Shown: one piece after another, positions 1 to 5,715 of the stretch
Position numbering within the stretch: position 1 is the stretch's first letter
Layout: each line of letters begins with the position of its first letter
Assembly (NCBI GenBank): GCA_016938155.1
Contig: JAFGVF010000423.1
Span: 1-5,715 of the forward strand
DNA: 5,715 nucleotides
DNA from: Candidatus Cloacimonadota bacterium
Lineage (GTDB): Bacteria > Cloacimonadota > Cloacimonadia > Cloacimonadales > JAFGVF01
Reading direction: 5' to 3'
Program-made: the position numbers and the translations under genes
The notes under the pieces: model-generated
Seen by the model: only the letters and a program-made list of their open reading frames with translations
What the model was told of the DNA's origin: nothing
Database searches by the model: none

Positions 1-1
1 A

Positions 2-988
2 AGCAATCCAAAGTATTACAATCTGCTTCTCAGATCCATTCCATATCAAAGGGAGTTTATTGTAAGGTCGAAAGGAATATGGATTTCAAGATTACAATTA
101 ACGGATTCTTCTTTTTTTAACATACCTTTGCTTTGTCCACCTATTGATGTACAAATCCAGATAGCCCGTTATCTTGATTACAAGAATTACCAAATAAATA
201 AATATATCCGCATTAAGAAAAGGCAGATTGATCTTCTCAAAGAGTTGAAACAGGTTGTCATTAATGATGCCGTAACCGGTAAGATAGATGTCCGTACCGG
301 TAAACCCTACCCCAAATACAAGGACAGCGGTGTCGAATGGCTCGGGATGATTCCGGAAGAGTGGGAGGTTACTCGTTTTAGAAATGTATGTTATCTTCAG
401 AGAGGGCATGATTTATCCAGTGATAAGTTTTTTGAAGGTGATTACCCAGTTATGGGCTCTAATGGAGTGATTGGATTCCATAACCAATATACAACAAAAG
501 CACCGAATATAACTATTGGTAGGAGTGGGAGCACCGGAAAAGTTAACTTTATAGATGTGAATTTTTGGGCTCATAATACAGCATTGTTTGTTTTACATAA
601 TTTTGGCAATGATTGGAATTGGTTGTATTATTTTATTGCTAACTTTGATATGGCTGCTGTTAGTGAAGGTTCAGCGGTACCCACCTTAAATCGCAACTAT
701 ATCCATAGAGTTCATGTAGCAGTGCCTAAGAGAGAGACACAAGATAAAATACATTCGTATATAAATAGAATCAATGAAAATGCAAGTGGGATGATAAAGA
801 TAATTGAAGACAAGATATTGCTTCTTAAAGAGCTCCAAACCCGCTTAATCTCGGATGTTGTTACTGGTAAATTAGATGTGCGGGATATTGTGGTACCTGA
901 TGTACCGGGAGATCAATTGGCCGAGTATATAGAACAAGATGAAAATGAGATAGATGATATGGTTGCAGAGGAGGGAATGGATGTCTAA
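2..988 (+). CDS. hsdS: Type I R-M specificity subunit HsdS, 5'-truncated by the window edge
   Basis: HsdS chooses the DNA target of a Type I methylase/restriction complex (M2S1 or R2M2S1). The frame is open from base 2, giving 328 residues with no visible start, so about the first third of a normal ~400-450 aa HsdS is missing. Visible in order: the tail of target-recognition domain (TRD) 1 (residues 1-44); the central conserved region beginning CPPIDVQIQIARYLD (45-59), with its helix ending LLKEL...VTGKIDVR (78-98); the TRD2 entry GVEWLGMIPEEWEV (110-123); TRD2 (about 124-241), with the family's GDYPV.GSNG and SAVPTLNR blocks; and the distal conserved helix LLKEL...VTGKLDVR (274-294), followed by an acidic tail, as is common in HsdS. 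The two helices are a clear internal duplication. A TTG at 128 in this frame is not the start, because the homology continues upstream of it. The stop overlaps the next gene. The cognate hsdM is not in the window and is presumably upstream. Confidence 0.95.
   Translation, partial: SNPKYYNLLLRSIPYQREFIVRSKGIWISRLQLTDSSFFNIPLLCPPIDVQIQIARYLDYKNYQINKYIRIKKRQIDLLKELKQVVINDAVTGKIDVRTGKPYPKYKDSGVEWLGMIPEEWEVTRFRNVCYLQRGHDLSSDKFFEGDYPVMGSNGVIGFHNQYTTKAPNITIGRSGSTGKVNFIDVNFWAHNTALFVLHNFGNDWNWLYYFIANFDMAAVSEGSAVPTLNRNYIHRVHVAVPKRETQDKIHSYINRINENASGMIKIIEDKILLLKELQTRLISDVVTGKLDVRDIVVPDVPGDQLAEYIEQDENEIDDMVAEEGMDV
233..295 (+). repeat. HsdS conserved-region repeat, copy 1 (central)
   Basis: This stretch encodes the 21-residue end of the central spacer helix, LLKEL...VTGKIDVR. 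It matches the distal copy at 821-883 at 14 of 21 residues and, by hand count, 39 of 63 bases. In Type I HsdS these duplicated helices set the spacing between the two half-sites and bind the two HsdM subunits. The divergence at DNA level suggests an old duplication rather than a recent recombination product. Confidence 0.85.
821..883 (+). repeat. HsdS conserved-region repeat, copy 2 (distal)
   Basis: This is the second copy of the spacer helix, LLKEL...VTGKLDVR, following TRD2. It keeps the same start (LLKEL) and end (DVR) as the copy at 233-295. The pair brackets TRD2, so TRD2 could be exchanged as a cassette by recombination between homologous conserved regions. That is a known route by which Type I specificities evolve. 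Confidence 0.85.
969..974 (+). promoter_or_regulatory. Ribosome binding site deciding the start of the nuclease-like gene
   Basis: AGGAGG lies six bases before the ATG at 981 and inside the 3' end of hsdS. It selects that ATG over the upstream in-frame ATG at 954, which would add nine residues (MIWLQRREW) encoded across the Shine-Dalgarno itself. The position predicts translation coupled to hsdS. Confidence 0.85.
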
Positions 989-1670
989 GAAGGGAAGCAA
1001 AAAAAGGTGCCTTAGATTAACAGGATTAACCTCATTCAAAGAGGAATTGAATAAGATAATCAATCTTGGAGATGCCCTGAAAATAGAAATTAAACCAGAA
1101 CATGAATTTTATCCACAAGGATATAAGAATCCTACAGAGCTACAATTGAATAAGTGTAAACTTAAGACACTTGCTGTCGGTAAAGCAAAAGAGCTTCAAG
1201 ATTGGTGGCTAATCAAATCAGGAACTACGCCTGTATGGGATATCGTCTGTGAAGCTGAAATTAATGGTCAAGCAGGATTGATACTCGTGGAAGCAAAGGC
1301 ACATAAGATAGAGTTGCATGAGCAGGATAAGTCCGATGCTAAGGAACTAAACAGGACACAAATTAAAAAAGCTCTGAAAGAAGTAAATAGCATATTCCCT
1401 GACTGTAATCTTTCTGTAGATTCTCATTATCAGCTTGCAAACAGATTTGCCTGGAGTTGGAAATTAGCCGAGATGGGAATACCTGTCGTGTTAATCTATC
1501 TTGGTTTCCTAAATGTGGAAGAGTGGAAAGACAGGTTCAAAGATCATGAGGATTGGGAAAATATACTGAAAAACTATAATCAAACTACAGTTCCTAATAA
1601 GTACTGGGGAACAGAGATAAAAACAAATAAGGCTTCTTTTTATCCGATTATTAGAAGTTATGAAATATAG
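981..1670 (+). CDS. Putative PD-(D/E)XK-fold nuclease-like protein embedded in the R-M operon
   Basis: This is a 229-aa soluble protein with no signal peptide or membrane segment. I have no trusted gene name for it. The visible core is TPVWDIV (Asp87), a short hairpin, then GLILVEAKAH (Glu104-Ala-Lys106). The D-x16-E-x-K layout on predicted beta strands is the hallmark of the PD-(D/E)XK nuclease fold. Further along are HYQLANRFAWSWKLAE (from His149) and a hydrophobic strand PVVLIYLGFL (168-177), which would fit the helix and strand that complete the fold. The N-terminus is basic (MSKKGSKKR), plausible for nucleic-acid contact. The start at 981 is set by AGGAGG at 969-974 and overlaps the hsdS stop (ATGTCTAA, 981-988). 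Placement between hsdS and hsdR suggests a defence accessory. It could instead be a catalytically inactive DNA-binding relative, or a nuclease acting on something other than DNA. That the ORF is a gene is near certain; the fold is likely; activity is inferred. Confidence 0.7.
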   Translation: MSKKGSKKRCLRLTGLTSFKEELNKIINLGDALKIEIKPEHEFYPQGYKNPTELQLNKCKLKTLAVGKAKELQDWWLIKSGTTPVWDIVCEAEINGQAGLILVEAKAHKIELHEQDKSDAKELNRTQIKKALKEVNSIFPDCNLSVDSHYQLANRFAWSWKLAEMGIPVVLIYLGFLNVEEWKDRFKDHEDWENILKNYNQTTVPNKYWGTEIKTNKASFYPIIRSYEI

Positions 1671-1680
1671 ACGATTATTA

Positions 1681-1686
1681 AGGAGG
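1681..1686 (+). promoter_or_regulatory. Strong ribosome binding site of the PRTase-like gene
   Basis: AGGAGG lies five bases before the ATG at 1692, in the 21-base gap after the preceding stop codon. The perfect match and good spacing fix the start of the downstream gene and predict efficient translation independent of coupling. Confidence 0.85.
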
Positions 1687-1691
1687 GATAT

Positions 1692-2630
1692 ATGCCTTTC
1701 CATTTTGAACTTCAGATAATCCCCAAGATTGATATATCGAAAACTACCTTGGCAGCGTCGCTGGTGAAATTCGCCAATGGCAGTGTTTCTATATACATGT
1801 CAAAGCATATATATCCCGAGCTGTTTGAAGCTACTTTTCCTGAAGTTGTCTCAAAAGCCGGCATTTTATGGGGCAAGGCAAACAATGATAATCAATGTTA
1901 CTGTTGGTTCCCTTCCAATCTGCTTTCTGATAAAGAGATTGAGAATATGATAAGCTGGATAGAGAAGTTTCGGAAGTACCAATTAATTGGATTGAATCCG
2001 GGTATCAAGAGATATTTTTCCAATGAATTGGATTATTGTATGGCACTTGATAAACGAACGGAGCGAAATGAAAAACCTGATTTACTACTCACTCTCTACT
2101 ATACAGAAATGGGCAAAATTGTACACAATATTTATGAGAACTATAGTTCGGAAGAGGGTCAGGTTCAGTTAAATTATCTGATATACAGATTAAAAACAGC
2201 TTTCACTGACTTACCTATTCAGGGCATTAGAGAAGAGATAGTGTTGAGTACAACACCTGTATCTGAAAGAGATAAAAGACTATCACAGGTACTAACAGAA
2301 AGGTTGGCACAATCTCTCTCTTTATCTATGATAATTCCAACTATGACAATAAGTAAACCAAACTTGCAGGAACTTACCATTGACGAAAAGATACGATTTT
2401 GGAATAAAGTTTATTACTATGATGAGAATATCAGACTGAACGAAATCGTAAGAGATAAAGTCATAATAGTTATTGATGATATTTATAATACAGGGGTTAC
2501 TTTATGGAGCTATGCCAAGTACCTGAAAGAGAAAGGTGCAAAACTTGTAATAGGGCTGGTTTGCGTTAAGAAATTAACCGAACTTGACAATAATCCGATT
2601 GAAAAAAGTAGAAAAAGATCAGGGGTATAA
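1692..2630 (+). CDS. ComF-like phosphoribosyltransferase-domain protein, no zinc finger
   Basis: This is a 312-aa cytoplasmic protein. The C-terminal part has the type I PRTase PRPP-binding signature VIIVIDDIYNTGVT (257-270): a hydrophobic strand, the acidic pair Asp262-Asp263 and the NTG phosphate loop, then a helix and the strand AKLVIGLVCVK. Upstream, IVLSTTPVSERDKRLSQVL (from about residue 183) resembles the ComF strand and loop that carry a conserved Arg, and TIDEKIRFWNKVYYYD resembles the ComF stretch before the PRPP motif. The usual ComF N-terminal CxxC zinc ribbon is absent. Instead there are about 170 residues I do not recognise, including ELDYCMALDKR. In enzymes this fold uses PRPP to make or salvage nucleotides; ComF itself acts in DNA uptake. 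The gene starts behind AGGAGG, 21 bases after the nuclease-like gene and 3 bases before hsdR, so it sits inside the R-M operon. Substrate unknown; a nucleotide-linked defence or regulatory role is inference. Confidence 0.75.
   Translation: MPFHFELQIIPKIDISKTTLAASLVKFANGSVSIYMSKHIYPELFEATFPEVVSKAGILWGKANNDNQCYCWFPSNLLSDKEIENMISWIEKFRKYQLIGLNPGIKRYFSNELDYCMALDKRTERNEKPDLLLTLYYTEMGKIVHNIYENYSSEEGQVQLNYLIYRLKTAFTDLPIQGIREEIVLSTTPVSERDKRLSQVLTERLAQSLSLSMIIPTMTISKPNLQELTIDEKIRFWNKVYYYDENIRLNEIVRDKVIIVIDDIYNTGVTLWSYAKYLKEKGAKLVIGLVCVKKLTELDNNPIEKSRKRSGV
2619..2625 (+). promoter_or_regulatory. Ribosome binding site of hsdR inside the end of the PRTase-like gene
   Basis: A purine stretch containing AGGGG (2621-2625) lies just before the PRTase-like stop codon and eight bases before the hsdR ATG at 2634. 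It is weaker than the AGGAGG of the two accessory genes. With only three bases between stop and start, hsdR translation probably depends partly on ribosomes ending the upstream gene. Confidence 0.55.
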
Positions 2631-2633
2631 CCA

Positions 2634-5597
2634 ATGTCATCAACAGATATTACCGAAAAAGGTCTAGAAACAATAATAGTCGAGTCGCTGATAAATGATG
2701 CCGGTTATGTTAAAGGCAATCCAGTTGATTATGACAGGGAGCATGCAGTTGATACCGTGCAATTGATGAACTTTCTTAATGCAACGCAAGCAGACATGGT
2801 TGCAATGTTGGGTATTGAAGAGGATGGACCAAGACGCCTGAAGTTTCTCCATCGCCTGCAAGGTGAGATTGCCAAAAGCGGAACAGTCAGTGTCCTGCGA
2901 AAAGGTCTGACGCATGGTCCTGCAACTCTTGAGCTTTTCTATGGGAAACCATCAAAGGCAAACAAGAAAGCAGTGGAGCTATTTGAGAATAACATATTCA
3001 GCGTTACCAGACAACTAAGATACAGTCCGGACGAGAGGGCACTTGCCCTTGATATGGGGATATTCCTGAACGGCTTACCGATAATGACCTTTGAGTTGAA
3101 GAATAAACTTACCAAGCAAACGGTGCAGGATGCCATGCACCAATATAAAAGAGATCGTGACCCGAAGGAACTGTTGTTTAAATTCGGCAGATGTCTTGTT
3201 CACTTTGCCCTTGATGACCATGAAGTGTGGATGTGTACAGACTTGAAGGGAAATGATTCCTGGTTCTTACCCTTCAATAAAGGTTTTAACGATGGAGCGG
3301 GTAATCCGCCCAATCCAGACGGGATTGCCACTGACTACCTGTGGAAGCAGATACTGACAAAACCCATGTTGACGGATATTATCGAAAACTATGCCCAGAT
3401 AACAGAGAAGAAAGACCAAAGGACAAAGAAATCAAAGAAAGACCAGATATTTCCCCGTTATCATCAGCTTGATGTAGTAAGAAAACTGCTTGCGGATGCA
3501 GGGAGTACTGATGTTGGTAAACGCTATTTAATCCAGCATTCGGCAGGAAGCGGGAAGAGTAACTCCATTGCCTGGCTTGCTCATCAGTTAATCGGTTTGA
3601 GAAGAGAAAACAGGGATATGTTTGATTCCATAATCGTGGTTACTGACCGTAGAATACTCGATAAACAGATTAGAGATACTATTAAACAGTTTGCTCAGGT
3701 CTCGACAGTGGTCGGTCATGCCGATAGTGCCAGAGAATTGAGGCAAATGCTGATTGCAGGTAAGAAGATAATCATAACTACTATTCAGAAGTTTCCCTTT
3801 ATTCTCGATGAAATCGGGAATGAACACAGGCATAACAAATTTGCCATTGTTATCGATGAAGCACACTCAAGTCAGGGTGGAAGGATTAATGCCAAAATGA
3901 ATATCGCCTTGTCTGAAACCGGAAGAGACTCCGAGGAAGAGGAAACTACCGAAGATAAAATAATCCAGATAATGGATAGCCGAAAGATGCTCACGAATGC
4001 GAGTTACTTTGCCTTTACGGCAACTCCGAAGAATAAAACCCTTGAAATGTTCGGCTTCCCTATGCCTGAAGGTGATAAAGTTAAGCACCTTCCCTTCCAT
4101 AGCTATACAATGAAACAGGCAATACAAGAAGGCTTTATCCTCGATGTGTTGAAGTACTATACGCCAATCAAGAGTTATTATAAACTCGCCAAGAAGATTG
4201 AAGGTGACCCGCAATACGATACTAAAAAAGCCATGCAGAAGATGAAGAAGTATGTGGAAACTAATGAGCATGCCATTCGTCAGAAGGCTGAGATAATGGT
4301 TGACCACTTCCATGAACAGGTGATTGGAGGCAGAAAGATTGGCGGGAAAGCCAGAGCAATGATAATAACCAATGGAATAAAACTGGCGATTGAGTATTAC
4401 AATGCTGTCTCAGCATATTTGGTAGAAAGAAAAAGCCCCTATAAAGCAATAATCGCATTCTCAGGAGAGCAGGTAATAGCCGGTGCGAAAATGACGGAAG
4501 CAAGCTTTAACCTGTTCTCAAGTGATGCAATAAAAGATAAGTTTCAAGAAGACCCGTATCGCTTCCTGATTGTTGCAGATAAGTTTCAAACAGGTTATGA
4601 TGAGCCATTGCTTCACACAATGTATGTAGATAAATTTCTGTCTGGTATAAAGGCAGTACAGACCCTATCCAGACTAAACAGGGCACACCCGCAGAAACAT
4701 GATACCTTCATCCTTGATTTTATCAATGATGTTGATATAATACGGGATTCATTCAAAGATTATTATAGAACTACTATTCTAAGCGATGAGACTGACCCGG
4801 ATAAATTACATGACTTAAAAACAGCCTTAGATGGATATCAGATATATAGTCCTGATGATATTGAGAATCTTGTCTCATTGTTCCTCGATGATGCAAGTAG
4901 AGAAACTCTTGACCCTATTCTCGACAACTGTGTTATAAGTTATATGCATGAGCTTGATGAGGACGGGCAGGTTGACTTTAAAGGTAAAGCGAAGGCATTT
5001 AATCGGGTTTACAGCTATCTTTCAGCTTTACTTCCGTATAACAATGCCCAGTGGGAAAAGCTGTCCATATTCCTTACTTTCCTTATTCCAAAATTGCCGG
5101 CTCCAATAGAAGATGATCCGACCAAAGGATTGTTGGAAACCATTGATATGGATAGTTATAGATTGGAGAAACTGAGTCAACAGCAGATAAGCCTTGCGGA
5201 TGAGGATGGCGAGATTGACCCTATTCCCGGAATTGGGGGTGGGAAAAGCAGAGAACCGGAGTTTGATTATCTTAGCAATATCTTGAAGCAATTCAATGAA
5301 CTGTTTGGAAATGCAGGATGGAGTGATAAAGACAAAATAAGAAAAATTATCACAGAAGAGATACCTGAAAAACTGCGAGAGAATAAAACATACCAAAATG
5401 CGATGAAGAACTCAGATGAGCAAAATGTCAGAATTGAACTGAAAAAGGCACTTAAGGACATCTTTTTAGATTATGTAACAGACCATACCAAACTATATGC
5501 CCTTTTCAGTGATGACTCCTCTTTCCAAAACTGGTTGCATGAAACGATGTTCAATGTGACCTATAAGAAGCCGAAGGTGAGTGAGATTAGGGATTAG
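2634..5597 (+). CDS. hsdR: Type I restriction enzyme motor/nuclease subunit HsdR
   Basis: HsdR joins the methylase to form the restriction complex, translocates unmodified DNA using ATP and cleaves it away from the site. The gene is complete: 987 aa, the usual HsdR size. The N-terminal HSDR_N nuclease has ATQADM near residue 50, then Asp140, and Glu154-Leu-Lys156 in TFELKNK (D-x13-E-x-K), followed by DAMHQYKRDRDP and the family block FNKGFNDGAGNPPNP. The SF2 motor has Walker A QHSAGSGKS (301-309, Lys308), VTDRR (336-340), TTIQKF (382-387), the DEAH box (408-411), motif III FTATPK (461-466), QTGYD (652-656) and motif VI QTLSRLNR (676-683). A helical C-terminal region (about 720-987) should contact the methylase. 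All catalytic motifs look intact, so the protein is probably active. The start at 2634 lies three bases after the upstream stop, and the N-terminus (DYDREHAVD, VQLMNFLNATQ) fits the family. The stop codon lies inside a heptamer repeat. Confidence 0.97.
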   Translation: MSSTDITEKGLETIIVESLINDAGYVKGNPVDYDREHAVDTVQLMNFLNATQADMVAMLGIEEDGPRRLKFLHRLQGEIAKSGTVSVLRKGLTHGPATLELFYGKPSKANKKAVELFENNIFSVTRQLRYSPDERALALDMGIFLNGLPIMTFELKNKLTKQTVQDAMHQYKRDRDPKELLFKFGRCLVHFALDDHEVWMCTDLKGNDSWFLPFNKGFNDGAGNPPNPDGIATDYLWKQILTKPMLTDIIENYAQITEKKDQRTKKSKKDQIFPRYHQLDVVRKLLADAGSTDVGKRYLIQHSAGSGKSNSIAWLAHQLIGLRRENRDMFDSIIVVTDRRILDKQIRDTIKQFAQVSTVVGHADSARELRQMLIAGKKIIITTIQKFPFILDEIGNEHRHNKFAIVIDEAHSSQGGRINAKMNIALSETGRDSEEEETTEDKIIQIMDSRKMLTNASYFAFTATPKNKTLEMFGFPMPEGDKVKHLPFHSYTMKQAIQEGFILDVLKYYTPIKSYYKLAKKIEGDPQYDTKKAMQKMKKYVETNEHAIRQKAEIMVDHFHEQVIGGRKIGGKARAMIITNGIKLAIEYYNAVSAYLVERKSPYKAIIAFSGEQVIAGAKMTEASFNLFSSDAIKDKFQEDPYRFLIVADKFQTGYDEPLLHTMYVDKFLSGIKAVQTLSRLNRAHPQKHDTFILDFINDVDIIRDSFKDYYRTTILSDETDPDKLHDLKTALDGYQIYSPDDIENLVSLFLDDASRETLDPILDNCVISYMHELDEDGQVDFKGKAKAFNRVYSYLSALLPYNNAQWEKLSIFLTFLIPKLPAPIEDDPTKGLLETIDMDSYRLEKLSQQQISLADEDGEIDPIPGIGGGKSREPEFDYLSNILKQFNELFGNAGWSDKDKIRKIITEEIPEKLRENKTYQNAMKNSDEQNVRIELKKALKDIFLDYVTDHTKLYALFSDDSSFQNWLHETMFNVTYKKPKVSEIRD

Positions 5598-5603
5598 GGA
5601 TTA
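5585..5603 (+). repeat. GATTAGG heptamer tandem repeat spanning the hsdR stop codon
   Basis: Two full copies of GATTAGG (5585-5591, 5592-5598) and a partial third, GATTA (5599-5603), run across the end of hsdR. The repeat encodes the last residues (EIRD) and supplies the TAG stop at 5595-5597. Because seven is not a multiple of three, changes in copy number would shift the reading frame and could alter the extreme C-terminus. Confidence 0.8.
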
Positions 5604-5641
5604 AGAAGGGAATAAGACACAACCAGGATGCTTATGTTACG

Positions 5642-5656
5642 CGACCGTACCGGTCG
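5642..5656. repeat. Inverted repeat, hairpin 1 (6-bp stem, 3-nt loop)
   Basis: CGACCG-TAC-CGGTCG forms a perfect 6-bp GC-rich stem. It is only six bases from the second hairpin. No T-run follows, so it is not a canonical intrinsic terminator. Confidence 0.7.
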
Positions 5657-5662
5657 AAGAAT

Positions 5663-5681
5663 CACGACCCGGAGAGTCGTG
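5663..5681. repeat. Inverted repeat, hairpin 2 (6-bp stem, 7-nt loop)
   Basis: CACGAC-CCGGAGA-GTCGTG forms a perfect 6-bp stem. It sits next to hairpin 1. The paired layout resembles REP/BIME-like intergenic palindromes, but a single copy in the window cannot establish a family. No U-tract follows. Confidence 0.7.
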
Positions 5682-5715
5682 CTACTTAGGCAGCAACTCC
5701 AGATTGTAACGTCCA

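Larger units (their letters stand above)
5598..5715. other. Non-coding tail after hsdR with small palindromes
   Basis: These 118 bases to the window edge hold no convincing ORF. They contain the end of the heptamer repeat, a purine-rich stretch (AAGAAGGGAATAAG), then two adjacent GC-rich hairpins. The segment from about 5635 on looks richer in GC and CG dinucleotides than the coding DNA beside it. That fits an intergenic repeat element, but no boundary can be proven here. Confidence 0.5.

Noticed and set aside
292..301. The 10-mer CCGTACCGGT shared with 5645-5654
   Set aside because: It is a near-palindromic 10-mer with no shared flanks, and the first copy is explained by HsdS codons. Chance is enough in a window of this size.
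98..409. 103-aa open frame on the minus strand opposite hsdS
   Set aside because: It lies fully opposite a strongly supported HsdS frame, has no family resemblance, and is hydrophobic in the way typical of antisense shadows. The same applies to the other minus-strand frames opposite the nuclease-like gene, the PRTase-like gene and hsdR.
954..980. ATG at 954 as the start of the nuclease-like gene
   Set aside because: There is no good Shine-Dalgarno before it, and its first codons run through the AGGAGG that serves the ATG at 981.
128..988. TTG at 128 as the hsdS start
   Set aside because: The frame is open back to base 2, and the residues upstream fit the end of TRD1. The PPI..Q.QIARYLD motif just after 128 is mid-protein in HsdS, and no ribosome binding site precedes the TTG.
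999..1005. A7 run near the start of the nuclease-like gene as a programmed frameshift site
   Set aside because: The codons are AAA AAA AGG, not the X XXY YYZ register of a classic -1 site, and there is no downstream extension to be gained. Plain lysine codons explain it.
5585..5603. Telomere-like TTAGGG repeat
   Set aside because: The period is seven (GATTAGG), not six, there are fewer than three copies, and it is attached to a bacterial hsdR.
5642..5690. Intrinsic transcription terminator after hsdR
   Set aside because: The hairpins are short and neither is followed by a T-run on the plus strand. Termination may occur beyond the window.

Overview
The window is bacterial DNA carrying the distal part of a Type I restriction-modification (R-M) locus. 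All genes lie on the + strand and are packed like one operon. GC content looks moderately low (roughly 40% by eye), and two genes start behind a perfect AGGAGG Shine-Dalgarno. That argues mildly against Bacteroidota, which usually lack this signal. I cannot name a genus from the sequence.

Layout. (1) Bases 2-988 hold the 3' part of hsdS, the DNA-specificity subunit. Its frame is open to the left edge, so the N-terminus and most of the first target-recognition domain lie outside. No hsdM is visible; it is probably just upstream. (2) Bases 981-1670 encode a 229-aa protein with a D...ExK signature that I read as a PD-(D/E)XK-type nuclease-fold candidate. Its start overlaps the end of hsdS by 8 bases. 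(3) Bases 1692-2630 encode a 312-aa protein whose C-terminal third carries a clear type I phosphoribosyltransferase (PRPP-binding) motif in a ComF-like arrangement, without the ComF zinc finger. (4) Bases 2634-5597 encode a complete 987-aa HsdR with an N-terminal nuclease and an SF2 helicase/translocase motor. (5) Bases 5598-5715 are non-coding and hold the end of a GATTAGG heptamer repeat and two small GC-rich hairpins.

How the genes may work together. HsdS (with the presumed HsdM) recognises and methylates a bipartite site, and HsdR translocates and cuts unmodified DNA. The two extra genes sit between hsdS and hsdR, the kind of position where other R-M loci carry accessory defence genes (for example the prrC anticodon nuclease, or the rlo genes of Campylobacter). 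Their tight coupling suggests the nuclease-like protein and the PRTase-like protein belong to the same defence cassette. Their biochemical role cannot be settled from sequence alone. This two-gene insertion is the most interesting part of the window.
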